In this document: piece by piece, positions 43,768 to 52,651 of the stretch
Position numbering within the stretch: position 1 is the first letter of the stretch
Layout: each line of letters starts with the position of its first letter
From: Pseudobowmanella zhangzhouensis
Lineage (GTDB): Bacteria > Pseudomonadota > Gammaproteobacteria > Enterobacterales > Alteromonadaceae
NCBI RefSeq assembly: GCF_042662685.1
Contig: NZ_JBHSYO010000006.1
Coordinates: forward strand, 124,001-188,000
Direction of reading: 5' to 3'
DNA length: 64,000 nucleotides
Position numbers and translations under genes: made by a program
The notes under the pieces: generated by a model
Databases searched by the model: none
What the model was told of the DNA's origin: nothing
What the model saw: only the letters and a program-made list of their open reading frames with translations

Positions 43768-44967
43768 TTAGTGGTTTGCTTTAACCATCTGTGGCAACTC
43801 ACCATCCAACCCCATGGCCTGACGGATTGCCTTGTGTTTAGCAAACGGCACACTGTTTACTATGCGCATACCGGCGCCACGGATCAGTTTCTGCAGTGGA
43901 TTTGTTCCCTGGAACAAGCGCTTAAACCCTTCCATCGCCGCACACATCTGCATCGCCTCGGCCTTGCGCCAACGTTCAAAATGACGCAAATGCTTGCCGA
44001 CACCGATGTCTTTATCTTCTGCTACCAATTGATTGAGTGTCTCGGCTAACGCGGCTGCATCCAGAAAGCCCAGGTTCACACCCTGCCCGGCGAGTGGATG
44101 AATGGTGTGCGCCGCGTCACCGATAATCGCGATGCGATCCGATACCCACTGGCGGGCATAGCGCATCTTTAACGGGAAGCTGGCTTTATCACCTTCCACC
44201 TGACAAACGCCGAGCGTGCTGTTAAACGCGGCCGTCAGCGCATGATTGAAATCTTCCGCAGACATCGCCAGCAATTCCTGCGCGCGCGGATTATCCTGCG
44301 ACCACACGATGGAACATAAATGCGGATCACGCAAAGGTAAAAACGCCAAAGGGCCATTTGGCGTGAACACCTGTCGCGCCGTTGCCTGATGGGGTTCAGC
44401 GCAGCGTACCGTGGCGACAATGGCCGTGTGCTCATAATCCCAGAAGGTCAGCGGGAAATCTGCCAGCGCACGGATTTGTGAATTGGCGCCGTCCGCGCCC
44501 ACAACCAGACGAGTCGTGAGCATCTCACCATTTTTCAGGGTAACAAAGGCTTCCTGCTTGCCCATATGCAACTTATCCAGCGAGGTTTCCAGCAACTGAA
44601 TATGCGGGGCCTGCACCGCCTGTTGCCACAGGGCATGGCGAATGCGTGCATTTTCAATGATATGGCCTAATACCGGCTGGCCGGCATCCTGGGTATCGAA
44701 ATCAATTTTGGCGAAGCTGTCCTGCTCCCATACCTGCATGGCATAGTAAGGGGCTTTTTGCTCAATGGCCTGCCACGCACCCAACCTTTCCAGCAAGGTC
44801 TGGCTGGCCAGATTGATGGCGCTGACCCGCAGCTGCGGCGACTCGCTCAGAGCTGTGGGCGGATGCGGGTCGATCACCGCTACCTGTAAACCGCTTTGCT
44901 TTACCCCCAGCGCCAGCGCCAGACCAACCATACCGCCGCCAACAATGACCAAATCTACCGACTGCAT
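43768..44967 (-). CDS. ubiI: FAD-dependent 2-octaprenylphenol hydroxylase, UbiI/VisC
   Basis: This 399-residue aromatic-ring monooxygenase acts in ubiquinone synthesis. The N-terminal FAD motif is VGGGMVGLALA, the second FAD motif is GDAAHTIHPLAGQGVNLG, and the DG motif is VGADGANS. Size and order (pepP-ubiH-ubiI) identify it with VisC/UbiI, which hydroxylates C5. It follows ubiH with a four-base gap. UbiF function cannot be excluded. Confidence 0.88.
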   Translation of the reverse strand: MQSVDLVIVGGGMVGLALALGVKQSGLQVAVIDPHPPTALSESPQLRVSAINLASQTLLERLGAWQAIEQKAPYYAMQVWEQDSFAKIDFDTQDAGQPVLGHIIENARIRHALWQQAVQAPHIQLLETSLDKLHMGKQEAFVTLKNGEMLTTRLVVGADGANSQIRALADFPLTFWDYEHTAIVATVRCAEPHQATARQVFTPNGPLAFLPLRDPHLCSIVWSQDNPRAQELLAMSAEDFNHALTAAFNSTLGVCQVEGDKASFPLKMRYARQWVSDRIAIIGDAAHTIHPLAGQGVNLGFLDAAALAETLNQLVAEDKDIGVGKHLRHFERWRKAEAMQMCAAMEGFKRLFQGTNPLQKLIRGAGMRIVNSVPFAKHKAIRQAMGLDGELPQMVKANH

Positions 44968-44970
44968 GGT

Positions 44971-46149
44971 TTACTCTCCGTGTGTTTGTTGCGTGGCCTG
45001 AGCAAATAAACCCATGGCCTGAGTGGCGAGCTGATGACGCAAACCCGGCAGCTGATTCATCAGCGTCAGTCCCAGATTCCGTCCGATCACCAGCGGCCAG
45101 TGTTGATTGGAAAACAGCCGCACCAGCGCATCGGTCAGACCGATGACTTTGTCCTGATCCGGCTTGCGCGCCAGCGCATAAGCACGTAATTGCGCGTAAC
45201 TGCCAAGCGCATGTTGCTTGTTCTGTAACATTGCTGCCAGATCTACCACATCACGCAGACCCAGATTAAAACCCTGCCCGGCAATGGGGTGCAGGGTGTG
45301 GGCACAGTTACCGATGAGCACCGTGCGATGCATCACAGTGGGGCTGGCTGTTACCAGCGACAGAGGATAAATAAAGCGCTCGCCGACTTTGATGATCTCA
45401 CCGGCGGCATAACCAAATGCCTGCTGCAGCTGCTGAATAAATTCCTGTTCAGACGCCTGTTGCAAGTGAGCCGCCCGGGCGGTATCCAGTGTCCATACCA
45501 GCGACATACGCTGCTGTGACATGGGCAACAATGCCAGCGGCCCGGTTTGGGTAAAACGTTCATAGGCCCAATGCTGATGTGGCTCGGCCATTCCGACATT
45601 GGCGATCAGCGCGGTTTGCTGGTAATCATCTGCCACGAAACTGGCGCCAGCCAATTCTGCGGTTGGAGAATACGCACCTTCTGCCACCACCAGTAAGCGA
45701 GCACTTACTGCATTACCACTTTTTAACGTGGCGTGTACCGCATCCTGGCTATAATCCAGTGCGCAAATCGCATCCGGACAAAGCCAATCGATGCTCTCTG
45801 GCAGCGCATTGCGCAACTGGGCACCAAAGTCCTGCATCTCGACCACAAAACCCAGTGCATCGGTCTGGTACTCATCGTGGTGCAGATAGCACTGCCCAAG
45901 ATGACCCTGGTCAGTTACTTTGATATGTCTAATCGCCGTACCGATCTGACTGATATTCAGGCCAAACTTATCGAGCATCTGCTGCGAATATTTGGCCAGC
46001 GCAATCGCACGGGCATCAAAGCCCGGATGGGGAGCATTTGCCTGGTATTCGGTTGCTTCAACGATGGCTATTTTTAAGCCACTGTGTTTCAACGCAATAG
46101 CCAGAGTCAGTCCGGTGGCACCGCCGCCTGCGATCAGCACATCGTACAT
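44971..46149 (-). CDS. ubiH: 2-octaprenyl-6-methoxyphenol hydroxylase UbiH
   Basis: This 392-residue paralogue of the neighbouring UbiI has the same length as E. coli UbiH. FAD motifs are AGGGATGLTLAIALK, GFDARAIALA and GNCAHTLHPIAGQGFNLG. UbiH hydroxylates C1 of the ubiquinone ring. It starts one base after the pepP stop, within the conserved ygfB-pepP-ubiH-ubiI operon. Confidence 0.9.
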   Translation of the reverse strand: MYDVLIAGGGATGLTLAIALKHSGLKIAIVEATEYQANAPHPGFDARAIALAKYSQQMLDKFGLNISQIGTAIRHIKVTDQGHLGQCYLHHDEYQTDALGFVVEMQDFGAQLRNALPESIDWLCPDAICALDYSQDAVHATLKSGNAVSARLLVVAEGAYSPTAELAGASFVADDYQQTALIANVGMAEPHQHWAYERFTQTGPLALLPMSQQRMSLVWTLDTARAAHLQQASEQEFIQQLQQAFGYAAGEIIKVGERFIYPLSLVTASPTVMHRTVLIGNCAHTLHPIAGQGFNLGLRDVVDLAAMLQNKQHALGSYAQLRAYALARKPDQDKVIGLTDALVRLFSNQHWPLVIGRNLGLTLMNQLPGLRHQLATQAMGLFAQATQQTHGE

Positions 46150-46150
46150 A

Positions 46151-47446
46151 TCAACCCGCCATCAACGCTTCGATGGCATCGATGCGCTTAGGCACACCGA
46201 ATGTCAGATTTTCATGCCCATCTGCCGTAATCAGCACATTGTCCTCAATGCGAATACCGATACCGCGCCATTTCGGATCCACATCTGCATCATTAGCAAT
46301 GTATAAGCCCGGCTCAACGGTCAACACCATCCCAGGCGCAAAGGGGCGGTCCTGATCACACACCTTATAATCGCCCACGTCATGCACATCGAGCCCCAGC
46401 CAGTGGCCAAGCCCGTGCATAAAGAACTGGCGATAAGCCTTGGCTTCAATCAGTTTGGCAGGCTCACCCTGTAACAGGCCGAGATTGACCAACCCTTCCA
46501 CCAGCACCTGAATACAGCGATTGGTGGCGCTGACCAGATTAGAACCGGGTTTGATTACTTCCAACGCAGCATGTTGGGCATCCAGTACCAACTGGTACAA
46601 GGCGCGTTGCTCAGGGCTAAACTGGCCGCTGACCGGGAAGGTACGGGTGATGTCCGCCGCATAGCCAAATAACTCACAGCCCGCGTCGATCAGAACCAGA
46701 TCGCCGGCCTTTAACGTGGAATTGTTTTCGGTGTAATGCAAAATACAGGCGTTGTCGCCACTGCCGACGATGGTGCTATAAGCCGGATGACGTGCCCCCT
46801 GCATGGCAAACTCATGCAAGATTTCGGCTTCTAACTGGTATTCATAATCCAGGCGACCACAAGCCTGCATGGCTCGGGCGTGCGCCTGCGCGCTGATTTG
46901 TGCCGCTTTACGCATCACCATCAGCTCGGCGTCTGATTTAAACAAGCGCATCTCATGCAGTTCGGAGCGCGGATCCAGCAGCATATTCGGCGCACGTTTG
47001 GTCTGTTTTGGTGCATCACGCAAGGTTTGCAGCGCCGCTAATACCGGCTTATCGGCCCAGGCCTGATGTGCCATGGCGTAAACTAACGCGGCTTTGCCGT
47101 TTAATAGTTCCACCAGCGCGTCATCCAGTTCACTGATGCAATAGGCTTCATCCATGCCCAGTGCAGAGATTGCTGCATCTGGCCCCAGACGGCGACCGTG
47201 CCAAATCTCCGCCTGCGGATCCTTTTCACGACAAAACAGGATGGACTGACCTTCGCACAGTACCAGTGCGGCATCTGGCTCGTTAAAGCCGGTCAGATAG
47301 AAAAAATCGCTGTCCTGACGAAACGGATAATCGGTATCGCGGCTACGCACCTGCTCGCGTGCCGCCGGAATCACAATCACCGCGTCCGCATTAAAACGTT
47401 CAGCCAGTTGTTGGCGGCGGGCGGCGAATTCAGCCTGTGGGATCAT
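46151..47446 (-). CDS. pepP: Xaa-Pro aminopeptidase PepP
   Basis: This 431-residue M24 metalloenzyme removes N-terminal residues before proline. The dinuclear metal ligands are present in LIDAGCE, AADITRTFP, HGLGHWLGLDVHD, TVEPGLY and IRIEDN. The N-terminal AMP_N domain (ARRQQLAERF) precedes it. It starts three bases after the ygfB stop, in conserved synteny. Confidence 0.93.
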   Translation of the reverse strand: MIPQAEFAARRQQLAERFNADAVIVIPAAREQVRSRDTDYPFRQDSDFFYLTGFNEPDAALVLCEGQSILFCREKDPQAEIWHGRRLGPDAAISALGMDEAYCISELDDALVELLNGKAALVYAMAHQAWADKPVLAALQTLRDAPKQTKRAPNMLLDPRSELHEMRLFKSDAELMVMRKAAQISAQAHARAMQACGRLDYEYQLEAEILHEFAMQGARHPAYSTIVGSGDNACILHYTENNSTLKAGDLVLIDAGCELFGYAADITRTFPVSGQFSPEQRALYQLVLDAQHAALEVIKPGSNLVSATNRCIQVLVEGLVNLGLLQGEPAKLIEAKAYRQFFMHGLGHWLGLDVHDVGDYKVCDQDRPFAPGMVLTVEPGLYIANDADVDPKWRGIGIRIEDNVLITADGHENLTFGVPKRIDAIEALMAG

Positions 47447-47449
47447 AAA

Positions 47450-48010
47450 TTAATGTAGTGTCTTCGGTTCAGATTGTTGTTCGTCGGCGCTCTTGCCCAG
47501 TTCGTTGAAGCACAGCATGGCGGAGATACGCACATATTCCATCACTTCAAACAGGGCCTGCTCAGATTCTTCGCCTTCCAGCATTTCTTCGTCCATACGG
47601 GAGATCTCAGAGAAATCCTCTAAGGCTTCTTTGACATCGTCCGAGCACTTGGTCAGATCGTTTTGTTCCAGACCAAAGCCAAGCATAAAGCCCTGCACCC
47701 ACTTAATCAGCGCCTGGCCGCGTTCGTTGATCGGGGCATTATCATCCGGAATCAACAGCGTCAGACCAAAGTCAGTACTGAGTAACTGCTGGCACAGATC
47801 ATCGTACAACTCTTTAAGCTGCAGGTTCACCGACTCGCTGAATGGTTCACCCTGATTGATAAAATCCGCCAGCGCATTTAGCCAACCACGGTTTTCCAGC
47901 GCCATGCCACCCGCCAACATGCCGCACAGCATGCCCTGAATTTCAGCCGGGTCTGACCCCAGACCTGCCCGTGAAAAACTGCCATGTAACAGTTCGTATG
48001 CTTCACCCAC
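47450..48010 (-). CDS. ygfB: YgfB/UPF0149 family protein
   Basis: This 186-residue acidic all-helical protein has the family strings LCGMLAGG, WVQGFMLGFGL and RISAMLCFNEL. In Pseudomonas, YgfB modulates AmpR/Alp-controlled genes; in general its role is unclear. It heads the pepP-ubiH-ubiI run. In many relatives zapA lies divergently upstream, but here the gap leads straight to the 6S RNA. Confidence 0.9.
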   Translation of the reverse strand: MGEAYELLHGSFSRAGLGSDPAEIQGMLCGMLAGGMALENRGWLNALADFINQGEPFSESVNLQLKELYDDLCQQLLSTDFGLTLLIPDDNAPINERGQALIKWVQGFMLGFGLEQNDLTKCSDDVKEALEDFSEISRMDEEMLEGEESEQALFEVMEYVRISAMLCFNELGKSADEQQSEPKTLH

Positions 48011-48092
48011 GATGAACTACCTGAAAAATAAACAAAATTTGTTTGGTTATTCTACCACGGCGCAGAATATCCCCCAATCTTTACAAACTTAC

Positions 48093-48123
48093 TTGGCAAG
48101 CGCCCCATGCCATGACGTATAAT
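48093..48123 (+). promoter_or_regulatory. Promoter of 6S RNA
   Basis: A TATAAT -10 lies at 48118-48123, with TTGGCA at 48093-48098 as the likely -35 (19-base spacer). Transcription should begin near 48130. Confidence 0.65.
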
Positions 48124-48129
48124 TAGTCC

Positions 48130-48312
48130 ATCGCCTGGGATGTTCGCCAGCTTAGTAAACGTCCCTGGCCGATGCTTTAAACTTAGGAATTTGATAGTGT
48201 TGTTTTTGTGCAAGCTCGACTCGAATCGAGAAGCCTGCGGCGACCTTGATAGTTCCGCCCTGAACTTTCGGTTCACGGGCAATCACTGAGCAGCGGCATC
48301 CCGGGTGGTTTC
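48130..48312 (+). ncRNA. ssrS: 6S RNA
   Basis: About 183 bases, close to the usual 184. The terminal stem pairs CCTGGGATG (48134-48142) with CATCCCGGG (48297-48305). Inside are the hallmark stretches GATGTTCGCCAG, CCCTGGCCGA, CTCGAATCGAGAAGCCTGCGG (here split by its own hairpin) and a TGAACTTTCGGTTCA hairpin. 6S RNA mimics an open promoter and traps the housekeeping sigma-70 RNA polymerase in stationary phase. It sits in its conserved place upstream of the 5-formyl-THF cyclo-ligase gene, though a beta-CASP protein gene intervenes. Confidence 0.92.
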
Positions 48313-48414
48313 CTCTCACGCTATTGTGCCTTATCTTCTTAATAACTATTTGCGCAACATCAATAATTTAGCGACAGTAACCTTCTATGCTTGGTAAAAA
48401 GCAAAGGAGGATTT

Positions 48415-49818
48415 ATGGCGGTTATTCAACATTTTGGTGCTGCGCAGGAAGTCACTGGCTCCTGTCACTTACTTTGCAGTGAGGCCAATGGACGGGTACT
48501 ACTGGACTGCGGCATGTATCAGGGCCATGGCAAAGATGACGACCCGGCCGAGCATGAATTCCCTTTTGATATTGCCAGCCTCAATGCGGTGGTATTGTCC
48601 CACGCCCATTTAGACCATTCAGGCATGCTGCCGCTACTGGTGCGCCGTGGTTATGCCGGGCCGATATTCTGCACCGCCGCCACCCGCGACTTACTGGAAA
48701 TTTTGCTGGAAGACTCGTTCGGTCTGTACAGCAAAGATCTGGAGCGAGACAATCTGCGACGTAAACGCCGTGGTGAGAAGCCCCTGAAACTGGCGTACAC
48801 CGAAAAAGACGTCAAACAAGTCATCCGCCAATGCCACCCGCTGGATTACGGTAGCGCACATAAGATTGCCCACGGCTACATGCTTACCTTGCATGATGCC
48901 GGGCATATCCTCGGCTCTTCGATTGTGCAGTTGTCCTTTGTGGAACAGGGGCAACATAAAACCCTGGTCTTCTCTGGCGATCTGGGTAAACCCAACGCCG
49001 TGCTGATGAACGATCCGTACCAGCCCACTCAGGCCGATTTGGTGATGATGGAAAGTACCTACGGCGACCGCGAACACCGCAGTATTGATGATACCGTCGA
49101 GCAGTTAGAGCAGATCCTGCACGATGCCTGGCAACGGGGCGGCAATGTAATGATCCCCTCTTTTGCTGTCGGGCGGACTCAAGAACTGATTTACCATCTG
49201 GGCTGTTTGCATCAGCAGGGCAAGCTGGACGATTGGCAGATCTTTCTCGACAGCCCTATGGCTATTCGGGTCACCGATATCTATGACCGCTGGGTCGACA
49301 TTCTGGATAAAACCGAAACCCGCTATATGAACGTCAATCACCTGCATCCACTGGAGGATTTTCTGCCGAATCTATTTATGGCGGTCACTCCGGAAGATTC
49401 CATGGCGATTAACCGTATTCGCCGCGGTGCGATAATCATCGCCGGCAGTGGCATGTGCACTGGTGGGCGGATTAAACACCACTTTAAACAACGGATCTGG
49501 AATCCCCACAATACCCTGATTTTTGTCGGCTATCAGGCTCGTGGCACACTGGGTCGCGCATTGGTGGACGGGGCTAAATTTATCAAAATGTTTGGCGAGC
49601 AATACATGGTTAAAGCCCGCATCGAAACTCTTGGTGGGTTCTCTGCCCACGCCGGACAATCGGATCTGCTGAATTGGGTGAAGGGTTTTAACGGTGAACC
49701 GAAAGTCGTATTGGTACATGGTGAGCCGGATGCCATGCAGGTGCTGGCAGAGAAAATCTGGCAACACTCGAATATTCGTGTAACGCAGCCGGCCTTGGGC
49801 GATCGGAGCGTGTTGTAG
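48415..49818 (+). CDS. MBL-fold beta-CASP ribonuclease-like protein
   Basis: This 467-residue protein starts at the ATG at 48415 (AAAGGAGG upstream). The metallo-beta-lactamase motif is HAHLDH at 63-68, with DAGHILGSS, FSGDLGK and a C-terminal beta-CASP/KH-like part (GSGMCTGGRIKHH, GFSAHAGQSDLL). It belongs to the CPSF73-like exonuclease group (COG1236) of RNA-processing enzymes. Its stop shares one base with the next start, so it is coupled to fau. Position between ssrS and fau is uncommon. Confidence 0.85.
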   Translation: MAVIQHFGAAQEVTGSCHLLCSEANGRVLLDCGMYQGHGKDDDPAEHEFPFDIASLNAVVLSHAHLDHSGMLPLLVRRGYAGPIFCTAATRDLLEILLEDSFGLYSKDLERDNLRRKRRGEKPLKLAYTEKDVKQVIRQCHPLDYGSAHKIAHGYMLTLHDAGHILGSSIVQLSFVEQGQHKTLVFSGDLGKPNAVLMNDPYQPTQADLVMMESTYGDREHRSIDDTVEQLEQILHDAWQRGGNVMIPSFAVGRTQELIYHLGCLHQQGKLDDWQIFLDSPMAIRVTDIYDRWVDILDKTETRYMNVNHLHPLEDFLPNLFMAVTPEDSMAINRIRRGAIIIAGSGMCTGGRIKHHFKQRIWNPHNTLIFVGYQARGTLGRALVDGAKFIKMFGEQYMVKARIETLGGFSAHAGQSDLLNWVKGFNGEPKVVLVHGEPDAMQVLAEKIWQHSNIRVTQPALGDRSVL

Positions 49819-50411
49819 TGTCAGGTGACAAACACGTTCTGAGAGCTGAGCTACGCAACGAGTTTCGTCATCGCCGGCGCGGATTAAGTGAGTCAGCGCA
49901 ACAGACAGCCAGTCAGGCAGTGCTAAACAATCTGATTGAAACAAATTTGCTGGATGTGCGGCGCATCGTCGCCTATTTGCCCAATGATGGCGAAGTCTCG
50001 CTGCAGCCTGTGATTGAATATGCCTGGCAACAGGGTATTGATGTTTATCTGCCCGTGTTACACCCGTTTAGTCCGGGCAATTTGCTGTTTTGCCGCTTTA
50101 CTCCCAGCTCCCATATGCAGCCCAACCGCTTTGGCATCCCGGAACCTGTAATTGAAGTACAGGATATATGCCCACTGGCATCGCTGGATTGCATCTTTAC
50201 CCCGCTGGTCGCCTTTGATGCCCATGGCAATCGTATGGGCATGGGCGGCGGATTCTATGACCGCACCCTGGCACCGATTCGCCGCGATGGCCTCAACTGC
50301 CAGTTAATCGGGGTCGCCCATAGCTGTCAGCAAGCAGACCTGTTGCCGGTACAGAGCTGGGATATACCGCTGGATAAAATTGTCACAGAACAACAAATTT
50401 ACTCACTGTGA
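49818..50411 (+). CDS. fau: 5-formyltetrahydrofolate cyclo-ligase
   Basis: This 197-residue protein starts at a GTG whose G is the last base of the preceding stop codon. The ATP-dependent enzyme converts 5-formyl-THF to 5,10-methenyl-THF. Conserved parts are VAYLPNDGEVSLQPVI, a PLVAFDAHGNRMGMGGGFYDRTL segment (the phosphate-binding region) and the C-terminal DIPLDKIVTE. The ssrS-fau (ygfA) pairing is conserved in Gammaproteobacteria and links to biofilm and persistence phenotypes. Confidence 0.9.
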   Translation: MSGDKHVLRAELRNEFRHRRRGLSESAQQTASQAVLNNLIETNLLDVRRIVAYLPNDGEVSLQPVIEYAWQQGIDVYLPVLHPFSPGNLLFCRFTPSSHMQPNRFGIPEPVIEVQDICPLASLDCIFTPLVAFDAHGNRMGMGGGFYDRTLAPIRRDGLNCQLIGVAHSCQQADLLPVQSWDIPLDKIVTEQQIYSL

Positions 50412-50466
50412 GCTTAGTTTTTACGCTACCCTATGGCGCCATCATCCAGTCACAAAAAGCATATCC

Positions 50467-51123
50467 ATGAGTCAGGACCAATTTAAGAAAATGGCGGCCG
50501 AAGCCGCGATCCCATTTATTGAACCAGGCAGTATTGTCGGTGTCGGTACCGGCTCCACTGTGACCCATTTTATTAATGCACTGGGTGACATCCGTCATGA
50601 TATTCAGGGTGCCGTGTCCAGCTCAGAAGCGTCCACTAAACAGCTTAAATCGCTGGGTATTGAGGTGATGGACCTTAACAGTGTCGGCAGCTTCGATGTG
50701 TATGTAGATGGTGCCGATGAAATCACCGCGCATAAACATATGATTAAGGGCGGGGGCGCCGCCCTGACCCGCGAGAAAATTGTCGCGGCCGTCGCACGCC
50801 AGTTCATTTGTATTATCGACGACAGTAAGCAGGTTGATGTGCTGGGGCGATTCCCCCTGCCAGTGGAAGTGATCCCCATGGCGCGCTCCTATGTGGCGCG
50901 TGAACTGGTCAAATTAGGGGGCGATCCACAATGGCGTCAGGGGGTGGTGACCGACAATGGCAATCATATTATTGACGTACATAACCTGAAAATTCTCAAT
51001 CCGGTCGAACTGGAAACCCACATCAATAACATCGTCGGTGTGGTCACCAATGGACTGTTCGCACAGCGCGGTGCAGACATCGTACTGATAGGCGGCGCCA
51101 ATGGCGTACAAACGATAAAGTAA
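50467..51123 (+). CDS. rpiA: Ribose-5-phosphate isomerase A
   Basis: This 218-residue isomerase interconverts ribose-5-phosphate and ribulose-5-phosphate. The motifs are GVGTGSTV, SSEAST, DGADEI and KGGGAALTREKI, with the catalytic Glu in TREK. The start at 50467 gives the E. coli length; the longer open frame from 50380 overlaps fau and is not conserved. A terminator follows. Confidence 0.94.
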   Translation: MSQDQFKKMAAEAAIPFIEPGSIVGVGTGSTVTHFINALGDIRHDIQGAVSSSEASTKQLKSLGIEVMDLNSVGSFDVYVDGADEITAHKHMIKGGGAALTREKIVAAVARQFICIIDDSKQVDVLGRFPLPVEVIPMARSYVARELVKLGGDPQWRQGVVTDNGNHIIDVHNLKILNPVELETHINNIVGVVTNGLFAQRGADIVLIGGANGVQTIK

Positions 51124-51140
51124 GGGACAATATTCAATCA

Positions 51141-51161
51141 GGGTGCCATGCACCCTTTTTT
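51141..51161 (+). terminator. rpiA terminator
   Basis: GGGTGC, loop CAT, GCACCC, followed by six T. Confidence 0.88.
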
Positions 51162-51225
51162 GTACCCGCATCGCGCATTTTTACGTTTTATACTCAGTAT
51201 TTGGTCTTTCCAAATCTATGCATTT

Positions 51226-51254
51226 TTGATAGTTTGGACGTCCAGAAGTCTACT
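51226..51254 (+). promoter_or_regulatory. serA promoter with two MetJ-like boxes in the spacer
   Basis: TTGATA (51226-51231), 17 bases, TCTACT (51249-51254). Adjacent boxes GGACGTCC (51236-51243) and AGAAGTCT (51244-51251) match the MetJ box AGACGTCT at six and seven of eight bases. They occupy the -35/-10 spacer and part of the -10. Confidence 0.5.
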
Positions 51255-51280
51255 TAACATTTTCTTGGATCCAAAGCCCC

Positions 51281-52510
51281 ATGAGCAAAATTTCACTGCC
51301 AAAAGACAAGATTAAAATTCTGTTGCTGGAAGGATTACACCAAAGCGCGGTGGATACGCTTAAAGCCAACGGCTATCACAATATTGAGTCACTGAAGACG
51401 TCCCTGCCGGAAGATGAGCTGATTGAAAAAATTCAGGACGTGCATTTTATTGGCATCCGTTCACGTACCCACATCACCGAGAATGTGCTTGAAGCGGCCA
51501 ATAAGTTAGTTGCCGTCGGCTGTTTCTGTATCGGTACTAACCAGGTTGACTTAGCCGCCACGCAGAAGCGCGGCATTCCGGTCTTTAATGCGCCGTTTTC
51601 CAATACCCGTTCGGTGGCGGAATTAGTACTGGGTGAAATTTTGTTGTTGCTGCGTGGGATCCCACAGAAAAACGCACAGTGCCACCGTGGCGGTTGGGAC
51701 AAAAGCGCGGTTGGCTCTTACGAGGCGCGCGGTAAAACCCTCGGGATTATCGGTTATGGTCACATTGGTACCCAATTAAGTATTCTCGCCGAGCATTTGG
51801 GTATGCGGGTTAAGTTTTATGACATCGAAGACAAGCTGGTATTGGGCAACGCTACCCAGATTAAGTCGATGAAAGAGTTACTGGCCGTTAGCGATGTGGT
51901 CACCTTGCACGTACCAGAGACCCCGCAAACTAAAAACATGATTGGTGCCAGCGAACTGGCCGCCATGAAGGATGGCGCGATTTTAATTAACGCTTCGCGT
52001 GGCACGGTGGTCGATATCGATGCATTGGTGTCGGCGCTGGAAAGCAAAAAGATTGCCGGTGCGGCCATCGACGTTTTCCCGGTCGAGCCGAAATCCAATA
52101 ATGAGGAATTTGTCTCGCCATTACGTGGTTTCGACAATGTGATCCTGACCCCTCACGTCGGTGGCAGTACGCAGGAAGCCCAACAAAACATCGGCATTGA
52201 AGTCGCAGGTAAACTGGCAAAATACAGTGATAACGGTTCGACCCTGTCTGCCGTGAACTTCCCGGAAGTCTCTTTGCCACAGCATGTGGGTACGTCACGT
52301 TTGCTGCACATTCACCAAAATGCACCCGGGGTGCTAATTCAGATTAACCAGGCGTTCTCTGAAAAAGGTATCAACATCGCGGCGCAATACCTCAACACCA
52401 ATGAAAACATTGGTTATGTGGTAATTGATGTCGAGACCGATGATGCGGAGGAGGCGTTAAACCAATTGCGCCAAATCAAAGGCACCATCAAAACCCGCAT
52501 TCTGCATTAA
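51281..52510 (+). CDS. serA: D-3-phosphoglycerate dehydrogenase
   Basis: This 409-residue enzyme, of E. coli length, catalyses the first step of serine synthesis. The NAD-binding motif is IGYGHIGTQLS, the catalytic set includes ASRGTVVD and HVGGST, and the C-terminal ACT domain begins near ISAL/LHIHQNAPGVLIQI, consistent with serine feedback inhibition. It has its own promoter and terminator. Confidence 0.95.
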   Translation: MSKISLPKDKIKILLLEGLHQSAVDTLKANGYHNIESLKTSLPEDELIEKIQDVHFIGIRSRTHITENVLEAANKLVAVGCFCIGTNQVDLAATQKRGIPVFNAPFSNTRSVAELVLGEILLLLRGIPQKNAQCHRGGWDKSAVGSYEARGKTLGIIGYGHIGTQLSILAEHLGMRVKFYDIEDKLVLGNATQIKSMKELLAVSDVVTLHVPETPQTKNMIGASELAAMKDGAILINASRGTVVDIDALVSALESKKIAGAAIDVFPVEPKSNNEEFVSPLRGFDNVILTPHVGGSTQEAQQNIGIEVAGKLAKYSDNGSTLSAVNFPEVSLPQHVGTSRLLHIHQNAPGVLIQINQAFSEKGINIAAQYLNTNENIGYVVIDVETDDAEEALNQLRQIKGTIKTRILH

Positions 52511-52524
52511 GCATGACATTGCTT

Positions 52525-52556
52525 TAAAAAACGCTGGCTGGTCCGGCGTTTTTTAT
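52525..52556 (+). terminator. serA terminator
   Basis: AACGCTGG, loop CTGGT, CCGGCGTT, with flanking A and T runs. Confidence 0.85.
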
Positions 52557-52575
52557 TGCCTCGTAAAAACTTGTG

Positions 52576-52640
52576 ATGTTAAAAATATTTGACATGGTGA
52601 TTTTTTCACCATATTGTGCGTGTTAAATATTTTTAACACG
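52576..52640 (+). promoter_or_regulatory. Palindrome-packed promoter of the membrane protein/XRE operon
   Basis: TTGACA (52589-52594), 17-base spacer, TATTGT (52612-52617). The spacer itself is TGGTGA-T5-TCACCA. Two similar 20-base palindromes flank it: ATGTTAAA-N4-TTTGACAT over the -35, and GTGTTAAA-TATT-TTTAACAC (52620-52639) at the transcription start. This strongly suggests autorepression by the XRE protein of the same operon. Confidence 0.75.
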
Positions 52641-52651
52641 AGGAATCAATA

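Noticed and set aside
48011..48129. A missed zapA gene between ygfB and 6S RNA
   Set aside because: The gap is too short for a ZapA of about 100 residues and has no suitable frame.
48052..48282. Minus-strand ORF of 76 codons over the 6S RNA
   Set aside because: It lies antisense to a well-supported structured RNA and has no domain or ribosome site.
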